NCBI RefSeq assembly: GCF_030252425.1
Contig: NZ_CP126997.1
Span: forward strand, 1-64,000
Reading direction: 5' to 3'
Length of the DNA: 64,000 bases
DNA from: Acidisoma sp. PAMC 29798
GTDB lineage: Bacteria > Pseudomonadota > Alphaproteobacteria > Acetobacterales > Acetobacteraceae
This document shows, piece by piece, positions 34,891-46,903 of this stretch; the first letter of the stretch is position 1; every line of letters starts with the position of its first letter. The notes below the pieces were generated by a model. It did no database searches. It was given only the letters and a program-made list of their open reading frames with translations, and had not been told where the DNA came from. A program made the position numbers and the translations under genes.

Positions 34891-36497
34891 GGGGATGCGG
34901 ACAAAAACTTGGACTGGGTTAAGCCTTGAGTCCGAGACTTTCTCGGTATTCGATGGGGCTGAGAAAGCCAAGAGAGATCTTGATTCGCTTTGCGTTGTAC
35001 CAGCTGATGTAGGAATCGACTACCTGAATGAACTGCTCAATGGTCGTGGCCTTCCAGTCCCGAGGGCAGAACAGTTCCGTTTTCAGCCGTCCGAAGAAAC
35101 CTTCGCATGCAGCGTTATCAGGCGAGCACGCCTTGCGAGACATCGAGCGAATCAACTTTGCGTCACCGATCCTCGATAGCCAACCGGGCCAGCGATAGTG
35201 GGCGCCACGATCTGAGTGAACGATGGGTCGGGCGTTGCCGTCAGCTACCGTCTCGATGGCTGCATCCAGCATCGTGTTGACCAGTTCAGCATCTGGATGA
35301 GCCCCAATGGACCAGCTGATGACCATGCCATCGAAGCAGTCGATGATGGGCGAGAGGTGGACCTTACCCGCCGGGATCTGGAACTCGGTGATGTCGGTCA
35401 GCCACTTCTCGTTCGAGGCCGCTGCCCGGAAGTCGCGATTGATGAGGTTTTCGGGCGCCGGACTGATCTCCCCGAGATAGGAGCCGTACCGGCGCCGCTT
35501 TGGCTTGGAGACGACCAAACCCTCTTGTTTCATCAACCGCTGCATCACCTTCTCCGAGATCGTGATGCACTGCCTGGTCAGCGAAGCTTGTAGCCTGCTG
35601 TAGCCGTAGCAGCAGTTGTTCAGTTCGAAGATGTCGGTGATGGTTTGCCGCAGGACAAGGTAATTGTCTGCCATCTTCACACGGCCTTGATGGTAAAAGT
35701 ACGAGCTGCGCGCCAGATCCACCTGAGCAAGGAGCTCTGGAAGAGTATAAAGCTCTTTGAGGGCGTCAATCAGCAATGTCTTCTCCCGGTTGGTCAGGAG
35801 CTGCAGATCGACGCCCAGGCCTTTTTTTACTATTTCATTGGCCTTCTTCAAGAGGTCGCGCTCGAGTTGCAGATGCCGGATGTCACGCTGCAGCAATTCG
35901 AGTTGTCGTTGCAGCTCTGCCAGCTCTGGTGCCGGCGGTGAGTTGTTGTTGCGGTTCATGGATGCGGGAGCCTCTGGGCCGAGTAGCTGGTTTTTCCAGT
36001 TGTACAACGTCGGCCTGCATACACCGAGCTTTCCCACCACAGCCCGCGCACTTTCTTGTCGACTGCAAAGGCCGATGACTCCGGCCTGCTTAAATGCCTC
36101 GGGATAGCTTGGACGACCAGACCTCCCAACGATGGGTTTCCTGGCCTCAGGAAGCGCCTCGCGAACCCATGTGGTCAAACTCCCACGACCGGGATAGCCC
36201 AATGCCCTCATCGTCGCAGCAATGCAGCGATCGTGAGTGAGGTAGTGTTCAACAGCCGCCTCCTTCTCCGCTTGCGAGTACTTGGGATCCCGGCCCGCAT
36301 AGCCCACCGGCAAATCGAGACGTTGCTCGTATTCCCGGTGCCAGCCCTTCAGGGCATTCTTGGAGGGGTAAACCAGCTGACGAATGGTCGCCCTGACGCG
36401 TTTGTCGAGCTTGATGAAGAGTTCGACAGCTCGAACCCTGTCTTCGTACGAATGCATGAACTAACTCCTGGTAGTCCAAGTTTTTGTCCGCATCCCC
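34891..36497 (-). mobile_element. IS3-family element with one long ORF
   Basis: Perfect inverted repeats of about 24 bp (GGGATGCGGACAAAAACTTG at the left, its complement at the right) bound about 1607 bp. The exact ends are ambiguous by one or two G because of a G run. It separates istA and istB relics. Confidence 0.87.
34919..36457 (-). CDS. IS3-family transposase, single 512-residue ORF
   Basis: The N-terminal 180 residues carry two HTH-like units (SYEDRVRAVELFIKLDKRVR; LGVCRPTLYNWKNQLLG). A coiled coil follows (LQRQLELLQRDIRHLQLERD), then the integrase core with Asp in WLTDITEFQIPAGKVHLSPI, Asp in IVHSDRGAHYRWPGW and Glu in DNAACEGFFGRLKTELF. Unlike the other IS3 elements here, A and B parts are in one frame, so no frameshift is needed. 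Intact. Confidence 0.9.
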   Translation of the reverse strand: MHSYEDRVRAVELFIKLDKRVRATIRQLVYPSKNALKGWHREYEQRLDLPVGYAGRDPKYSQAEKEAAVEHYLTHDRCIAATMRALGYPGRGSLTTWVREALPEARKPIVGRSGRPSYPEAFKQAGVIGLCSRQESARAVVGKLGVCRPTLYNWKNQLLGPEAPASMNRNNNSPPAPELAELQRQLELLQRDIRHLQLERDLLKKANEIVKKGLGVDLQLLTNREKTLLIDALKELYTLPELLAQVDLARSSYFYHQGRVKMADNYLVLRQTITDIFELNNCCYGYSRLQASLTRQCITISEKVMQRLMKQEGLVVSKPKRRRYGSYLGEISPAPENLINRDFRAAASNEKWLTDITEFQIPAGKVHLSPIIDCFDGMVISWSIGAHPDAELVNTMLDAAIETVADGNARPIVHSDRGAHYRWPGWLSRIGDAKLIRSMSRKACSPDNAACEGFFGRLKTELFCPRDWKATTIEQFIQVVDSYISWYNAKRIKISLGFLSPIEYRESLGLKA

Positions 36498-36539
36498 GGC
36501 GTTCCATCGAGAATTGACCCGGGTGATTTATGATTTCGG

Positions 36540-36771
36540 CGTCAGGGCGCCGTCAAGGGAGAAGCCTTCTTCTTTCGTTTTTGGGTTTTCTGAGCAGAGC
36601 TATTCCTGAAGCGGAAGCTGTCGTTGCCGGTTTCGAGGATGTGGCAATGATGCGTCAGGCGATCCAACATCGCGGTTGTCGCCTTCGAGTGCTGCCAAGG
36701 TTGGATCGTGAGAAAACCTTGGCGTCGATCAGGGGAAACCGGCGTTTATCGCGCTGCACGTGGGCGACACG
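36540..36771 (-). pseudogene. IS21-family istB 3' remnant
   Basis: The minus strand reads [20 protein letters not shown] followed by DSFRFRNSS and a Lys-rich tail ending in a stop at about 36540: the C-terminus of the IstB ATPase. The Walker motifs are gone and IS3 copy B abuts on the right. Confidence 0.7.
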
Positions 36772-36827
36772 TGAGCTGCTGCCGGTTTGGTGGACACCGA
36801 GATTAAGGTGTTTCGCGAGATTGGAGG

Positions 36828-37124
36828 ATGCAAATGACGCGACGACAGTTCAGCCGGGAGTTCAAGCTGGAGGCGGTCCGGCTAGTTAATGAACGTGGGA
36901 TTTCATTGGTGCAGGCCAGCCGGGACCTGGATGTGGGCGAAAGCATTCTGCGACGATGGATCAAGGAGGTTACCTCGGATCCTGGGCAGGCATTTCCGGG
37001 CCAGGGCCAGCTCAAGCCGGATCAGCAGGAGATAGATCGTCTGCGGCGTGAGGTCGCAAAGCTCAAGGCGGAGCGCGATATCCTAAAAAAAGCCGCGGCC
37101 TACTTCGCGAGGGAGTCGATATGA
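36828..37124 (+). CDS. IS3-family transposase OrfA, copy B
   Basis: The protein is 98 residues and identical in sequence to OrfA of copy A, with the A7 slippery run at its 3' end. Confidence 0.9.
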   Translation: MQMTRRQFSREFKLEAVRLVNERGISLVQASRDLDVGESILRRWIKEVTSDPGQAFPGQGQLKPDQQEIDRLRREVAKLKAERDILKKAAAYFARESI

Positions 37125-37981
37125 AATTCGGCTTCGTGGCGAAGCATCGAGGGATTTGGCCGGTGCGGTGGCTTTGCGAGGCGCTCGGTGTCTCACGCAG
37201 TGGATTCCACGCCTGGCTCACCCGATCGCCCAGCGCTCGGGCACGCAGCGACGAAATTCTCGGCGCGCACGTCAAGGCCAGCTTCGTCGGCAGCGACCGG
37301 ACCTATGGCGCCCGGCGCGTCTGGCATGACGTCCTGGCCGAGGGTGACGTGTGTGGCTTGCACCGCATTGAGCGGCTCATGCGCGAGCAAGCCTTACGGG
37401 CCCGACCGCGCCGCAGAGGCCTGCCATCCGACAAGGGCGAGCGGAACGAGGCGGCTGCCAACGTGCTGGACCGCCAATTCGTAGCTACAGCACCGAACCA
37501 GAAGTGGATCGCCGACTTCACCTATCTTTGGACGGCAGAAGGTTGGCTCTACGTGGCTGCCGTCATTGACCTTTTCTCGCGTCGTGTCGTGGGCTGGTCG
37601 ATGAGCGTCACGATGACAGCTCAGTTGGTGGCCGACGCGTTAATGATGGCGATCTGGCGCCGCGGCAAACCAGATGCGTTGATGCATCATTCGGACCAGG
37701 GAAGCCAATACAGCAGTGAACAGTTCCAGAAGCTCTTGGCAGATCATAACGTTAGTTGCAGCATGAGTCGGTCAGGGAATGTCTGGGACAATGCGGCAAT
37801 GGAGAGCTTCTTCTCCTCGCTGAAAACTGAGCGAACAGCCCGCAAGGTATATCGCACGAGGGACCAGGCTCGAGCCGACGTATTCGACTACATCGAACGG
37901 TTCTATAATTTACGCCGACGCCACTCGACCATCGGCTATCTCAGCCCTATGGAATTCGAGCGGAACAAAGCGTCAGGCTAA
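37121..37981 (+). CDS. IS3-family transposase OrfB, copy B
   Basis: The protein is 286 residues and differs from copy A by only a few residues (for example LVADALMM for FVADALMM, and a changed C-terminus ERNKASG). The DDE residues are retained. Confidence 0.9.
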   Translation: MKFGFVAKHRGIWPVRWLCEALGVSRSGFHAWLTRSPSARARSDEILGAHVKASFVGSDRTYGARRVWHDVLAEGDVCGLHRIERLMREQALRARPRRRGLPSDKGERNEAAANVLDRQFVATAPNQKWIADFTYLWTAEGWLYVAAVIDLFSRRVVGWSMSVTMTAQLVADALMMAIWRRGKPDALMHHSDQGSQYSSEQFQKLLADHNVSCSMSRSGNVWDNAAMESFFSSLKTERTARKVYRTRDQARADVFDYIERFYNLRRRHSTIGYLSPMEFERNKASG

Positions 37982-38225
37982 GGTGCGTGTCCACCAAACC
38001 GGCAGCAGCTCATACGTCGCACCTGGCTCGACCATCAAAGCAATTTTCGACCCCACAAAGCGCGCCAATGTCTTTCGTCTGTCGAGGCCGTCCAGGTAAA
38101 CTTCAGAAGCAACGACATCAGCGCCTTAGCTCTTTTAGGAGCACATTTTCTATAATTCCGTATATCGCTGCTCAAATCAAAAATTCCCCACTTGACTATC
38201 AAATTTACGTTGGAGATATACATAG

Positions 38226-39104
38226 ATGGTTCTCCTTCTATCGTCGCCCGAGCGCAAACGGCTAATCCGCAACACAAAACACTCTTTCGAATCATATGGA
38301 TGGGAAATAGTTGGAGGCGATGATGTTTCTGAAGCGGATTTCATAGCCAAGCACGATCAATCTCGCCTTTTTATTCAGTGTATAGATGAAAACATAAGAA
38401 AGTTTATTTCGAACGAAACGCTGATAAGCCAAATGTCTAGTGACGTAAGCATATTGAGGGCGAGGAAGAATGTTAGATTAGTCTACGTGCTGAATTTTAC
38501 TCCGGATGGTCAGCCACTTAGTCAACTACTATTGTCGGATGTTATAGCTTTCCACCTCAATGAAGTCGAAAAAATCATTGGAATCGCCACTATCACCGTA
38601 TACTCAAAAGATTTAGACGAACGGCAAGTGTCGTTATTAAAGTCTCAACGCAATAGTTGCTTGCGCCTTTCGCGAAATTATCTCGATATTGGCGGTATTG
38701 AGAATGCGATAGATTGGGCAAGATTCGCAGTGCAAGCAGACAAAAAGATGGCGGCTGCATCATACGTGTTTCTGCTTAAAATTCTGGTTGATCACGGCTA
38801 CAGAGCTCAAGCGGCAGAAGTTTCCGAATTAGCTCTTTCATTGGCGCCCGACAACTTGGGATTGTTATCACTTAGCAAAACTCTAGCTCATCAGCTTAAC
38901 CATTCAACCAAGGTCGAGCAGCTGAATGAAAAAATCCAGTCGGTCAGTCAACGACCAGATCACAAGTTCCGGCAAAGATTTGCTCAATTAAGCGGTCGGG
39001 ATAATGATAGGGATGTGACCCTTGATCGTAATAGTTCACCGAACTCGAAGGTCAAAACTAAACCGAAAAGGTGGTTTAGGCGGCTGATTAAATGGGTAAG
39101 TTGA
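38226..39104 (+). CDS. Unknown protein with TPR-like C-terminal region
   Basis: The protein is 292 residues and AT-rich. The N-terminal 120 residues contain FESYGWEIVGGDDVSEADFI followed by KHDQSRLFIQC, with a layout reminiscent of Mrr/PD-(D/E)XK folds, though Cys-Ile stands where the catalytic Lys would be. Residues 150-235 are two TPR-like helix pairs (AIDWARFAVQADKKMAAASY; AAEVSELALSLAPDNLGLLS). The tail is basic (KTKPKRWFRRLIKWV). The TPR style resembles neighbouring glycan proteins. Function unknown. Confidence 0.6.
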   Translation: MVLLLSSPERKRLIRNTKHSFESYGWEIVGGDDVSEADFIAKHDQSRLFIQCIDENIRKFISNETLISQMSSDVSILRARKNVRLVYVLNFTPDGQPLSQLLLSDVIAFHLNEVEKIIGIATITVYSKDLDERQVSLLKSQRNSCLRLSRNYLDIGGIENAIDWARFAVQADKKMAAASYVFLLKILVDHGYRAQAAEVSELALSLAPDNLGLLSLSKTLAHQLNHSTKVEQLNEKIQSVSQRPDHKFRQRFAQLSGRDNDRDVTLDRNSSPNSKVKTKPKRWFRRLIKWVS

Positions 39105-39317
39105 TCACAAATCCAATGATGTAATTGACGGCCGCAAGCATGCCAGCGTCCTACACGACTTTCTGGGGAAGCTAAAACCGCTGGACCGTCGGTCCGTGTT
39201 GTAGCACGCTAGTTTGCTTCGGCATGGGAGAAGAGCCCCCTTTCGCCATGCCGAAACACACTCTGGAGCCATCCAAAGTGACCAGTCCCCATCGAGTGGT
39301 CCATGCACAATTTTATT

Positions 39318-39432
39318 GAACGGCAGCATGAGATGCTGAACCCGTTGGTGGAGTATGCGGGGACGCGGCGGTGTCGGTGAGGTGATCGTCTCCGGTGCTG
39401 GCGGTCGATAGGCAAGCGACGAGTGCGGTCGG
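39318..39432 (-). pseudogene. C-terminal scrap of another IS3-family OrfB
   Basis: The minus strand reads PHSSLAYRPPAPETITSPTP, the typical IS3 OrfB tail. It is cut off on its 5' side by the terminal inverted repeat of the next element. Confidence 0.55.
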
Positions 39433-39450
39433 TGACGTGATCCCCGTTTC

Positions 39451-39821
39451 TCATCCAGCCGTAACGAGAGTCCGGGCGTGATCTGATCCGTCTTGTTGAT
39501 GGGTGGCAAGAGCCCGGCGCGCGGAGCCCTCAGGTAGCGCAGGGCGCTGGGCGGTCTCGCCGCAGAGCCTCCGGGCGTATTCCTCAGGCGTCAGGTAGCC
39601 GAGGCTCGAGTGAGGCCGCACCTCGTTGAAGTCATGTCGCCATGCTTCGAGCTTGGTCCGGGCGTCGCGGAGCGAGCTGAACAGGGTCTCGTTCAGGCAC
39701 TCGTCCCGCAGGCGCCCGTTGAAGCTTTCGCTGAAACCGTTCTGCTGAGGCTTGCCGGGGGCGATGTAATGCCAGCCGACCTTCTGCTTGTCGGCCCATT
39801 CGAGGATGGCGTTCGACGTCA
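39451..39821 (-). pseudogene. IS3 OrfB, C-terminal half (split gene)
   Basis: The minus strand continues the OrfB cut at 45010: LTSNAILEWADKQKVGWHYI, then APGKPQQNGFSESFNGRLRD, then HDFNEVRPHSSLGYLTPEEY, stop at 39451. It holds the catalytic Glu (in FSESF). It joins perfectly to the upstream half through the 8-bp duplication GCTCCGTG. Confidence 0.88.
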
Positions 39822-39888
39822 GCTCCGTGGTAAGCGACCGGTGATGGCCGCCTTGTCCGAATGAAGGGTTTTCGCTCTCTTCTGTTGT

Positions 39889-40461
39889 ATGGACAGCGAG
39901 AGAATCTCAACCACTGAAGCTGCGACTGTGGCAGCCACTGTGGCAACTTCTGAGTCTCGGATCGAGATCGTCTCTGAACGACGGCCAGCTTATAGCGCGG
40001 CCTTTCGCGCACGGGTCGTGGCGGAATCATCTGGCCCAGGGGTCCGGGCTCCAGACTTAGCGCATCGCTACGGTATCCACGTCAGCCTCATCTATCGATG
40101 GCGCCGGATGGCGAAGGCACAAACGATGGTGACATCCTCTGTCCCATCGCGGCGCAGGCGGCCGGACACCGTAGAGGCGGCCCCCGTGGAGGTGCCGGTC
40201 ACCTTCATCCCGCTCGGGATTGTCGGACCTCCAAAGCCCAAGGTTCAGCCATCTACCGAGGCCCGCGGCACATCGACGCTCGGCATGGACATTGCCAAGG
40301 TTTCGCGGCGGCCCCGGGGGGCCGTTCCGCGGCGCGACAGGGATGAGCGACCGAGCATCATCGAGATCGACATGGCGGGCGGCACGACACTGCGGGTGGA
40401 TGCGACCGTCGATGATGGGGCGCTCCGCCGCGTGCTGGCCGTGCTGCGGAGCCTATCGTGA
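39889..40461 (+). CDS. tnpA: IS66 accessory protein TnpA (copy 3)
   Basis: The protein is 190 residues, with HTH region YSAAFRARVVAESSGPGVRA then HRYGIHVSLIYRWRRMAKAQ and the conserved tail GTTLRVDATVDDGALRRVLA. It overlaps tnpB by four bases. Confidence 0.87.
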   Translation: MDSERISTTEAATVAATVATSESRIEIVSERRPAYSAAFRARVVAESSGPGVRAPDLAHRYGIHVSLIYRWRRMAKAQTMVTSSVPSRRRRPDTVEAAPVEVPVTFIPLGIVGPPKPKVQPSTEARGTSTLGMDIAKVSRRPRGAVPRRDRDERPSIIEIDMAGGTTLRVDATVDDGALRRVLAVLRSLS

Positions 40462-40622
40462 TCCAGGTTGCCGCGGGCACGCGGGTCTACCTGGCGTGTC
40501 GTCCTGTCAGCATGCGCTATGGGTTCGATGGTCTCGCGGCCCAGGTGGCACCGATCCTGGGCGTCGATCCCTTCTCGGGCCATGTCTTCATCTTCCGCGG
40601 CAAGCGAGCCGACTACCTGAAG
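40458..40622 (+). pseudogene. tnpB: IS66 TnpB, N-terminal part only
   Basis: It reads TRVYLACRPVSMRYGFDGLA then HVFIFRGKRADYLK, then stops at the IS21 end. The rest of tnpB is not recognisable between the IS21 right end (43252) and tnpC, so DNA was lost there. Confidence 0.82.
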
Positions 40623-40740
40623 TGTAGCGCGGCGATCTGGACCGGAAAGAGCGTCAATCAGGACTGGAAAGTGCAGTCGCGGCAAACGATGATTGACGCT
40701 GCACGACAAGAGGGCAAGAGCTTTTTGATTTTGCCCCGCG

Positions 40741-43070
<2,330 letters not shown>

Positions 43071-43358
43071 TCATTGGCGTGAAGTCGCTGTTCTAACCGG
43101 TCGGCCTCGGCTGCCAGACGGTGCGACCCCTCAATGGGTCGCCCCGCCACCGGTGTTCTCCCTTGGTCAGGCTACGCCCTCTCTACGGGACAACACCGGT
43201 GGCCATTCTTATCCTGATTGACGCGCGTTCTGGTCCAGATCGCCGCGCAGCACGGTCGCACCGGAGGCGCCACGCACGCCGGTCGCGGTTTAGCGGAAAC
43301 TGCCTTCGCCGCGCTGAAAAGGCTGTACCCGAGTGGCCGGGTCCGGTACAATGGTGGC

Positions 43359-44954
43359 ATGTCCCTGGCGAGTGATCCTCTCCCGACAGATCCAGATGCG
43401 TTGCGGGTTTTTGCTGAAACCCTGCAGGCGGAATTGGCGCGCAAGGACGTCGAGATCGCTGCCAACGCGGCAGAAATCCATGCGAAGGCGCTCCATATCG
43501 AGAAGCTGAAGATGCAGCTCGCCAAGCTCCGGCGGGCACGGTTCGGACAGTCTTCCGAGAAGCTTGACCGAGACATCGAGCAGCTCGAACTCCTGATCGG
43601 CGACCTCGAAGAGGATGCGGGCGAAAGTGAAGCCCGGGCCAGAGCGGCTGTCACGGCCCTGCATGGTCGACCTGGTGCCGCCGAGCGCAGACATCCGGTG
43701 CGCAAGCCGCTGCCCGAGCATCTACCCCGTGAAATCGTCACCCACGACCCAGTCGGGGTTTGCCCGGGCTGCGGCGGCACCGTGTTCAGCCGCATCGGGC
43801 AGGACGAGCGTGATGTGCTGGAATACGTCCCATCCAGCTTCAAGGTCATTCGGCATCTTCGCCCCAAGCTGAGCTGCAGGTCTTGCGAGACGATTGTCCA
43901 GGCGCCGATGCCCACGCTGCCGATCGAGCGCGGGCGCCCGGGGCCGGGACTGATCACCCATGTCGTCGTGTCGAAATACTGCGACCACATCCCACTGCAC
44001 CGCCAGGCGGGGATCAGCCTCCGTGAAGGGGTGGAACTGGACCGCTCGACACTCGCCGACTGGATAGGACAGGCGTTGTTCCTGCTGGCGCCTCTTGCCG
44101 AAGCCATCGGTCGTCATGTCCGTGCGGGCGTCGCTGTCCATGCCGATGACACTACGGTTCCGGTGCTCTCGCCGGGTCTGGGCAAGACCAGGACGGGACG
44201 GCTCTGGGTCGCGGTGCGGGACGAGCGGCCCTGGGGATCGGATGTGCCGCCCGCGGCATTCTACCACTACTCGGCAGACCGGAAGGGCGTCCATGTGGAA
44301 GCGTTGCTCGGCTCCTATCGTGGGTTCCTGCATGCCGACGGCTACGGCGGATTTACCCGGTTCTACAAGCCGACGACCCCACTGGGTGACGCCCCGCTGG
44401 TCGAGGTCGCATGCTGGAGCCATGCCCGGCGGCACTTCTACGACGTGCACCATCAAACGGGGTCGCCGATCGCCCTTGAAGCTCTTCACCGGATCGCGGC
44501 TCTGTTCGCCGTCGAAGGGCACATCCGCGGAAAGCCGCCCGACCAGCGCGCCTTCGCAAGGCGAGAACACGCCGAGCCACTGTTGGAGCAGCTCAAGCAA
44601 TTCCTCGAAACAGAGCTCCTCCGGATCAGCGGCAAGAGCTCTCTCGCCGAGGCAATCCGCTACACCCTGTCACGCTGGAAAGCGCTGACCCGCTACGTCA
44701 CGGATGGCAGGCTCGAGATCAGCAATAACGCCGCTGAACGCGCCATGAAACCTCCGGTCCTCGGAAGAAAGAATTACCTGTTCTGCGGCTCTGACGCTGG
44801 CGGACAGCGCGCCGCCTGCATGTACACGATCGTCGAGACGGCCAAGATGAACGGCATCAACCCTCAGGCCTATTTAACCGATATCATCGGAAGGATCGCC
44901 GACCATCCTATTCACAGGATCGATGAGCTTCTGCCATGGCGATGGAAACCATAA
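43359..44954 (+). CDS. tnpC: IS66 transposase TnpC (copy 3)
   Basis: The protein is 531 residues from ATG 43359. It has an N-terminal coiled coil (IEKLKMQLAKLRRARFGQSS), a zinc-binding region CPGCGG...CRSC, the DDE core with HADDTTVPVLSPG, GFLHADGYGGFTRFY and the Glu in SNNAAERAMKPPVLGRKNYL. Intact, but its tnpB is destroyed. Confidence 0.92.
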   Translation: MSLASDPLPTDPDALRVFAETLQAELARKDVEIAANAAEIHAKALHIEKLKMQLAKLRRARFGQSSEKLDRDIEQLELLIGDLEEDAGESEARARAAVTALHGRPGAAERRHPVRKPLPEHLPREIVTHDPVGVCPGCGGTVFSRIGQDERDVLEYVPSSFKVIRHLRPKLSCRSCETIVQAPMPTLPIERGRPGPGLITHVVVSKYCDHIPLHRQAGISLREGVELDRSTLADWIGQALFLLAPLAEAIGRHVRAGVAVHADDTTVPVLSPGLGKTRTGRLWVAVRDERPWGSDVPPAAFYHYSADRKGVHVEALLGSYRGFLHADGYGGFTRFYKPTTPLGDAPLVEVACWSHARRHFYDVHHQTGSPIALEALHRIAALFAVEGHIRGKPPDQRAFARREHAEPLLEQLKQFLETELLRISGKSSLAEAIRYTLSRWKALTRYVTDGRLEISNNAAERAMKPPVLGRKNYLFCGSDAGGQRAACMYTIVETAKMNGINPQAYLTDIIGRIADHPIHRIDELLPWRWKP

Positions 44955-45009
44955 TCCAACGCTGAAGCCGATCAAACCGCTACGACCGCGGCCATTGGCC
45001 GACGCTTAC

Positions 45010-45568
45010 GCTCCGTGCCGTTGTCGCTGAGGATGGTCGCTGGCTTTCCGCGCCTGGCGATGATGGCGTCCAGTTCGCGGGCCTCCCGGCTGCCGCCGAT
45101 CGAGGTGTCGGGGACGAGGGCCAGGCACTCGCGGGTGCAGTCGTCGTACACTTCCAGAATCCTGAACCTCCGGCCGTCGGTGAACTGGTCGGCGACGAAG
45201 TCCAGGCTCCAGCGCTGGTTCGCGGCCGTGGGGGTTTCCAGCGGCCGCCGCTCGCCCAGCACCCGCTTACGGCCACCGCGGCGACGCACGGTGAGTTTTT
45301 CTTCGCGGTAGAGCCGCTGGACGCGCTTGCGGTTCACTGCGTGGCCATCGCGGCGCAGCAGCACGTGCAGGCGCCGGTAGCCGAAGCGCCGGCGCTCTAA
45401 CGCCAGGGACTTCAGCCGATCGCGCAGAGCCGTGTCGTCCGGCCTGGTCGACCGGTAGCGCATCGCGCTCCGGTCCGCGCCAATCACCCGGATCGCCTGC
45501 CGCTGGCTCATCTCATGGGCCGACCGTAGATACGCCACGGCCTCCCGACGCGCGGCGGGCGTCACCAT
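45010..45568 (-). pseudogene. IS3 OrfB, N-terminal half (split gene)
   Basis: It starts MVTPAARREAVAYLRSAHEM and runs through RRFGYRRLHVLLRRDGHAVN, WSLDFVADQFTDGRRF (first Asp) and ILSDNGTE (second Asp), where the IS66 target duplication begins. The rest of the gene is at 39451-39821. Confidence 0.88.
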
Positions 45569-45817
45569 TTTTTTCCTAGCAGGTCCTTCAGCGCAACGTT
45601 GTCCAGCATGGCGTCTGCCACCATCCGCTTGAGCTTGGCGTTCTCGTCCTCCAGCGCCTTTAGCTTCCGTGCCTCTGAAACCTCGAGGCCTCCATACTTC
45701 GCCTTCCACTTGTAGAACGTCGGCGACCTGACGCCGTGCCTGCGGCATAGCTCCGCGACCGCTATGCCGGCCTCCTGTTCCTTCAGGATCCCGACAATCT
45801 GATCCTCGGTGAACCTA
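45562..45817 (-). pseudogene. IS3 OrfA missing its first codons (split gene)
   Basis: The frame reads RFTEDQIVGILKEQEAGIAV to LLGKKW. The first four codons (MKKS) are 3.7 kb away at about 49473-49481, beyond the IS630 insertion at the TA of CTAG. An intact equivalent is at 60905-61171. Confidence 0.85.
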
Positions 45818-45904
45818 GAGCAAAAACCGACCGAATTGATTCGAAAGCTCTTCCCCGACGCGGGCCCGATCTGATTCTCTGTGCTTGCGTAGGGGGAAGC
45901 AAGC

Positions 45905-46823
45905 ATGGCACGGACGCTATCGGAGGACCTTCGTTTGCGGGTTATTGGGGCAGTCGAAGCGGGTTCATCGCGACGTGCAGCGGCTGAGCGGTTCGGCGTT
46001 GGCATTGCGACCGCTATTCGCTGGGTACGGGCGTTCAAGGCGACAGGGGCGACGCGGGCGCATCCAAAGGGCGGGGATCAGCGCTCCCACCGCATCGAGG
46101 CTTACCGGGACGTGATCCTCGGCGCCGTCACCGTCCAAGTCGACATCACCTTGGTGGAATTGGCCGACATGCTACGGCAGGAGTACGGCTTGCACGTAGC
46201 GGCCAGCACGATTTGGCGGTTCCTTGATCGTCACGCCATGACCACCAAAAAAAACCGCGCACGCCAGCGAGCAAGACAGGCCCGACGTGCGGGCGCGGCG
46301 GCAGGCCTGGTTCGACGCGCAGCCTGACCTCGATCCAGAATGTCTGGTCTTCATTGATGAGACCGGAGCTTCGACCAAGATGACGCGCCTGCGCGGTCGG
46401 GCTAAGCGCGGCCAGCGTTGCCGCTCGCCTGTCCCGCATGGTCATTGGAAAACCACCACCTTCACGGGCGCCTTGCGCCTGAATGGCATGACTGCGCCGA
46501 TGGTGATCGATGGGCCGATGAACCGTGACGCGTTCCACGCCTATGTCCACCATGTGCTGACACCGACGTTGCGGTCCGGCGACATCGTCGTGATGGACAA
46601 CCTGCCTGCCCACAAAGGTACCGAGACGCGCAGGATGATTGAGGCGGCAGGTGCCAGGCTGCTCTACCTGCCGCCTTACTCGCCTGACTTCAACCCGATT
46701 GAGAACGCCTTTGCCAAGCTCAAGGCCATCCTACGCAAAGCCTCCGAGCGCAGCATCGACGGACTGTGGAACACCATCGGTCGGGCGATCGACCAGTTCA
46801 CCCCTGCTGAGTGCGCCAACTAC
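45905..46823 (+). pseudogene. IS630-family transposase, two frames and split by IS66
   Basis: The first frame starts MARTLSEDLRLRVIGAVEAG and ends in an HTH region; the second continues [20 protein letters not shown], then [40 protein letters not shown] and [20 protein letters not shown] (DDE). The switch lies at a run of eight A (46247-46254), a possible programmed frameshift. The last codons (NYFSAAGYEPE, stop about 49439) are beyond the IS66 insertion, which adds a foreign tail here. Confidence 0.85.
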
Positions 46824-46903
46824 GTATCCCTCCGGCAGCGGCCGCCTTCCGATATTTGATGATATCACGGAGGCTATCGGCCTTCGGAGCGTGATGGTGG
46901 GAA

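Larger units (their letters stand above)
36772..38012 (+). mobile_element. IS3-family element, copy B
   Basis: A 1241-bp element, the same as copy A at 30018-31258 but inverted relative to it. Inverted copies 5.5 kb apart could invert the intervening sulfotransferase region by recombination. Confidence 0.9.

Noticed and set aside
30000-38020. Target-site duplications of the two 1241-bp IS3 copies
   Set aside because: I could not find matching 3-4 bp repeats at either copy, so I make no claim about their original insertion sites.
43960-44600. Long minus-strand frame within IS66 tnpC of copy 3
   Set aside because: Antisense shadow of an intact transposase.
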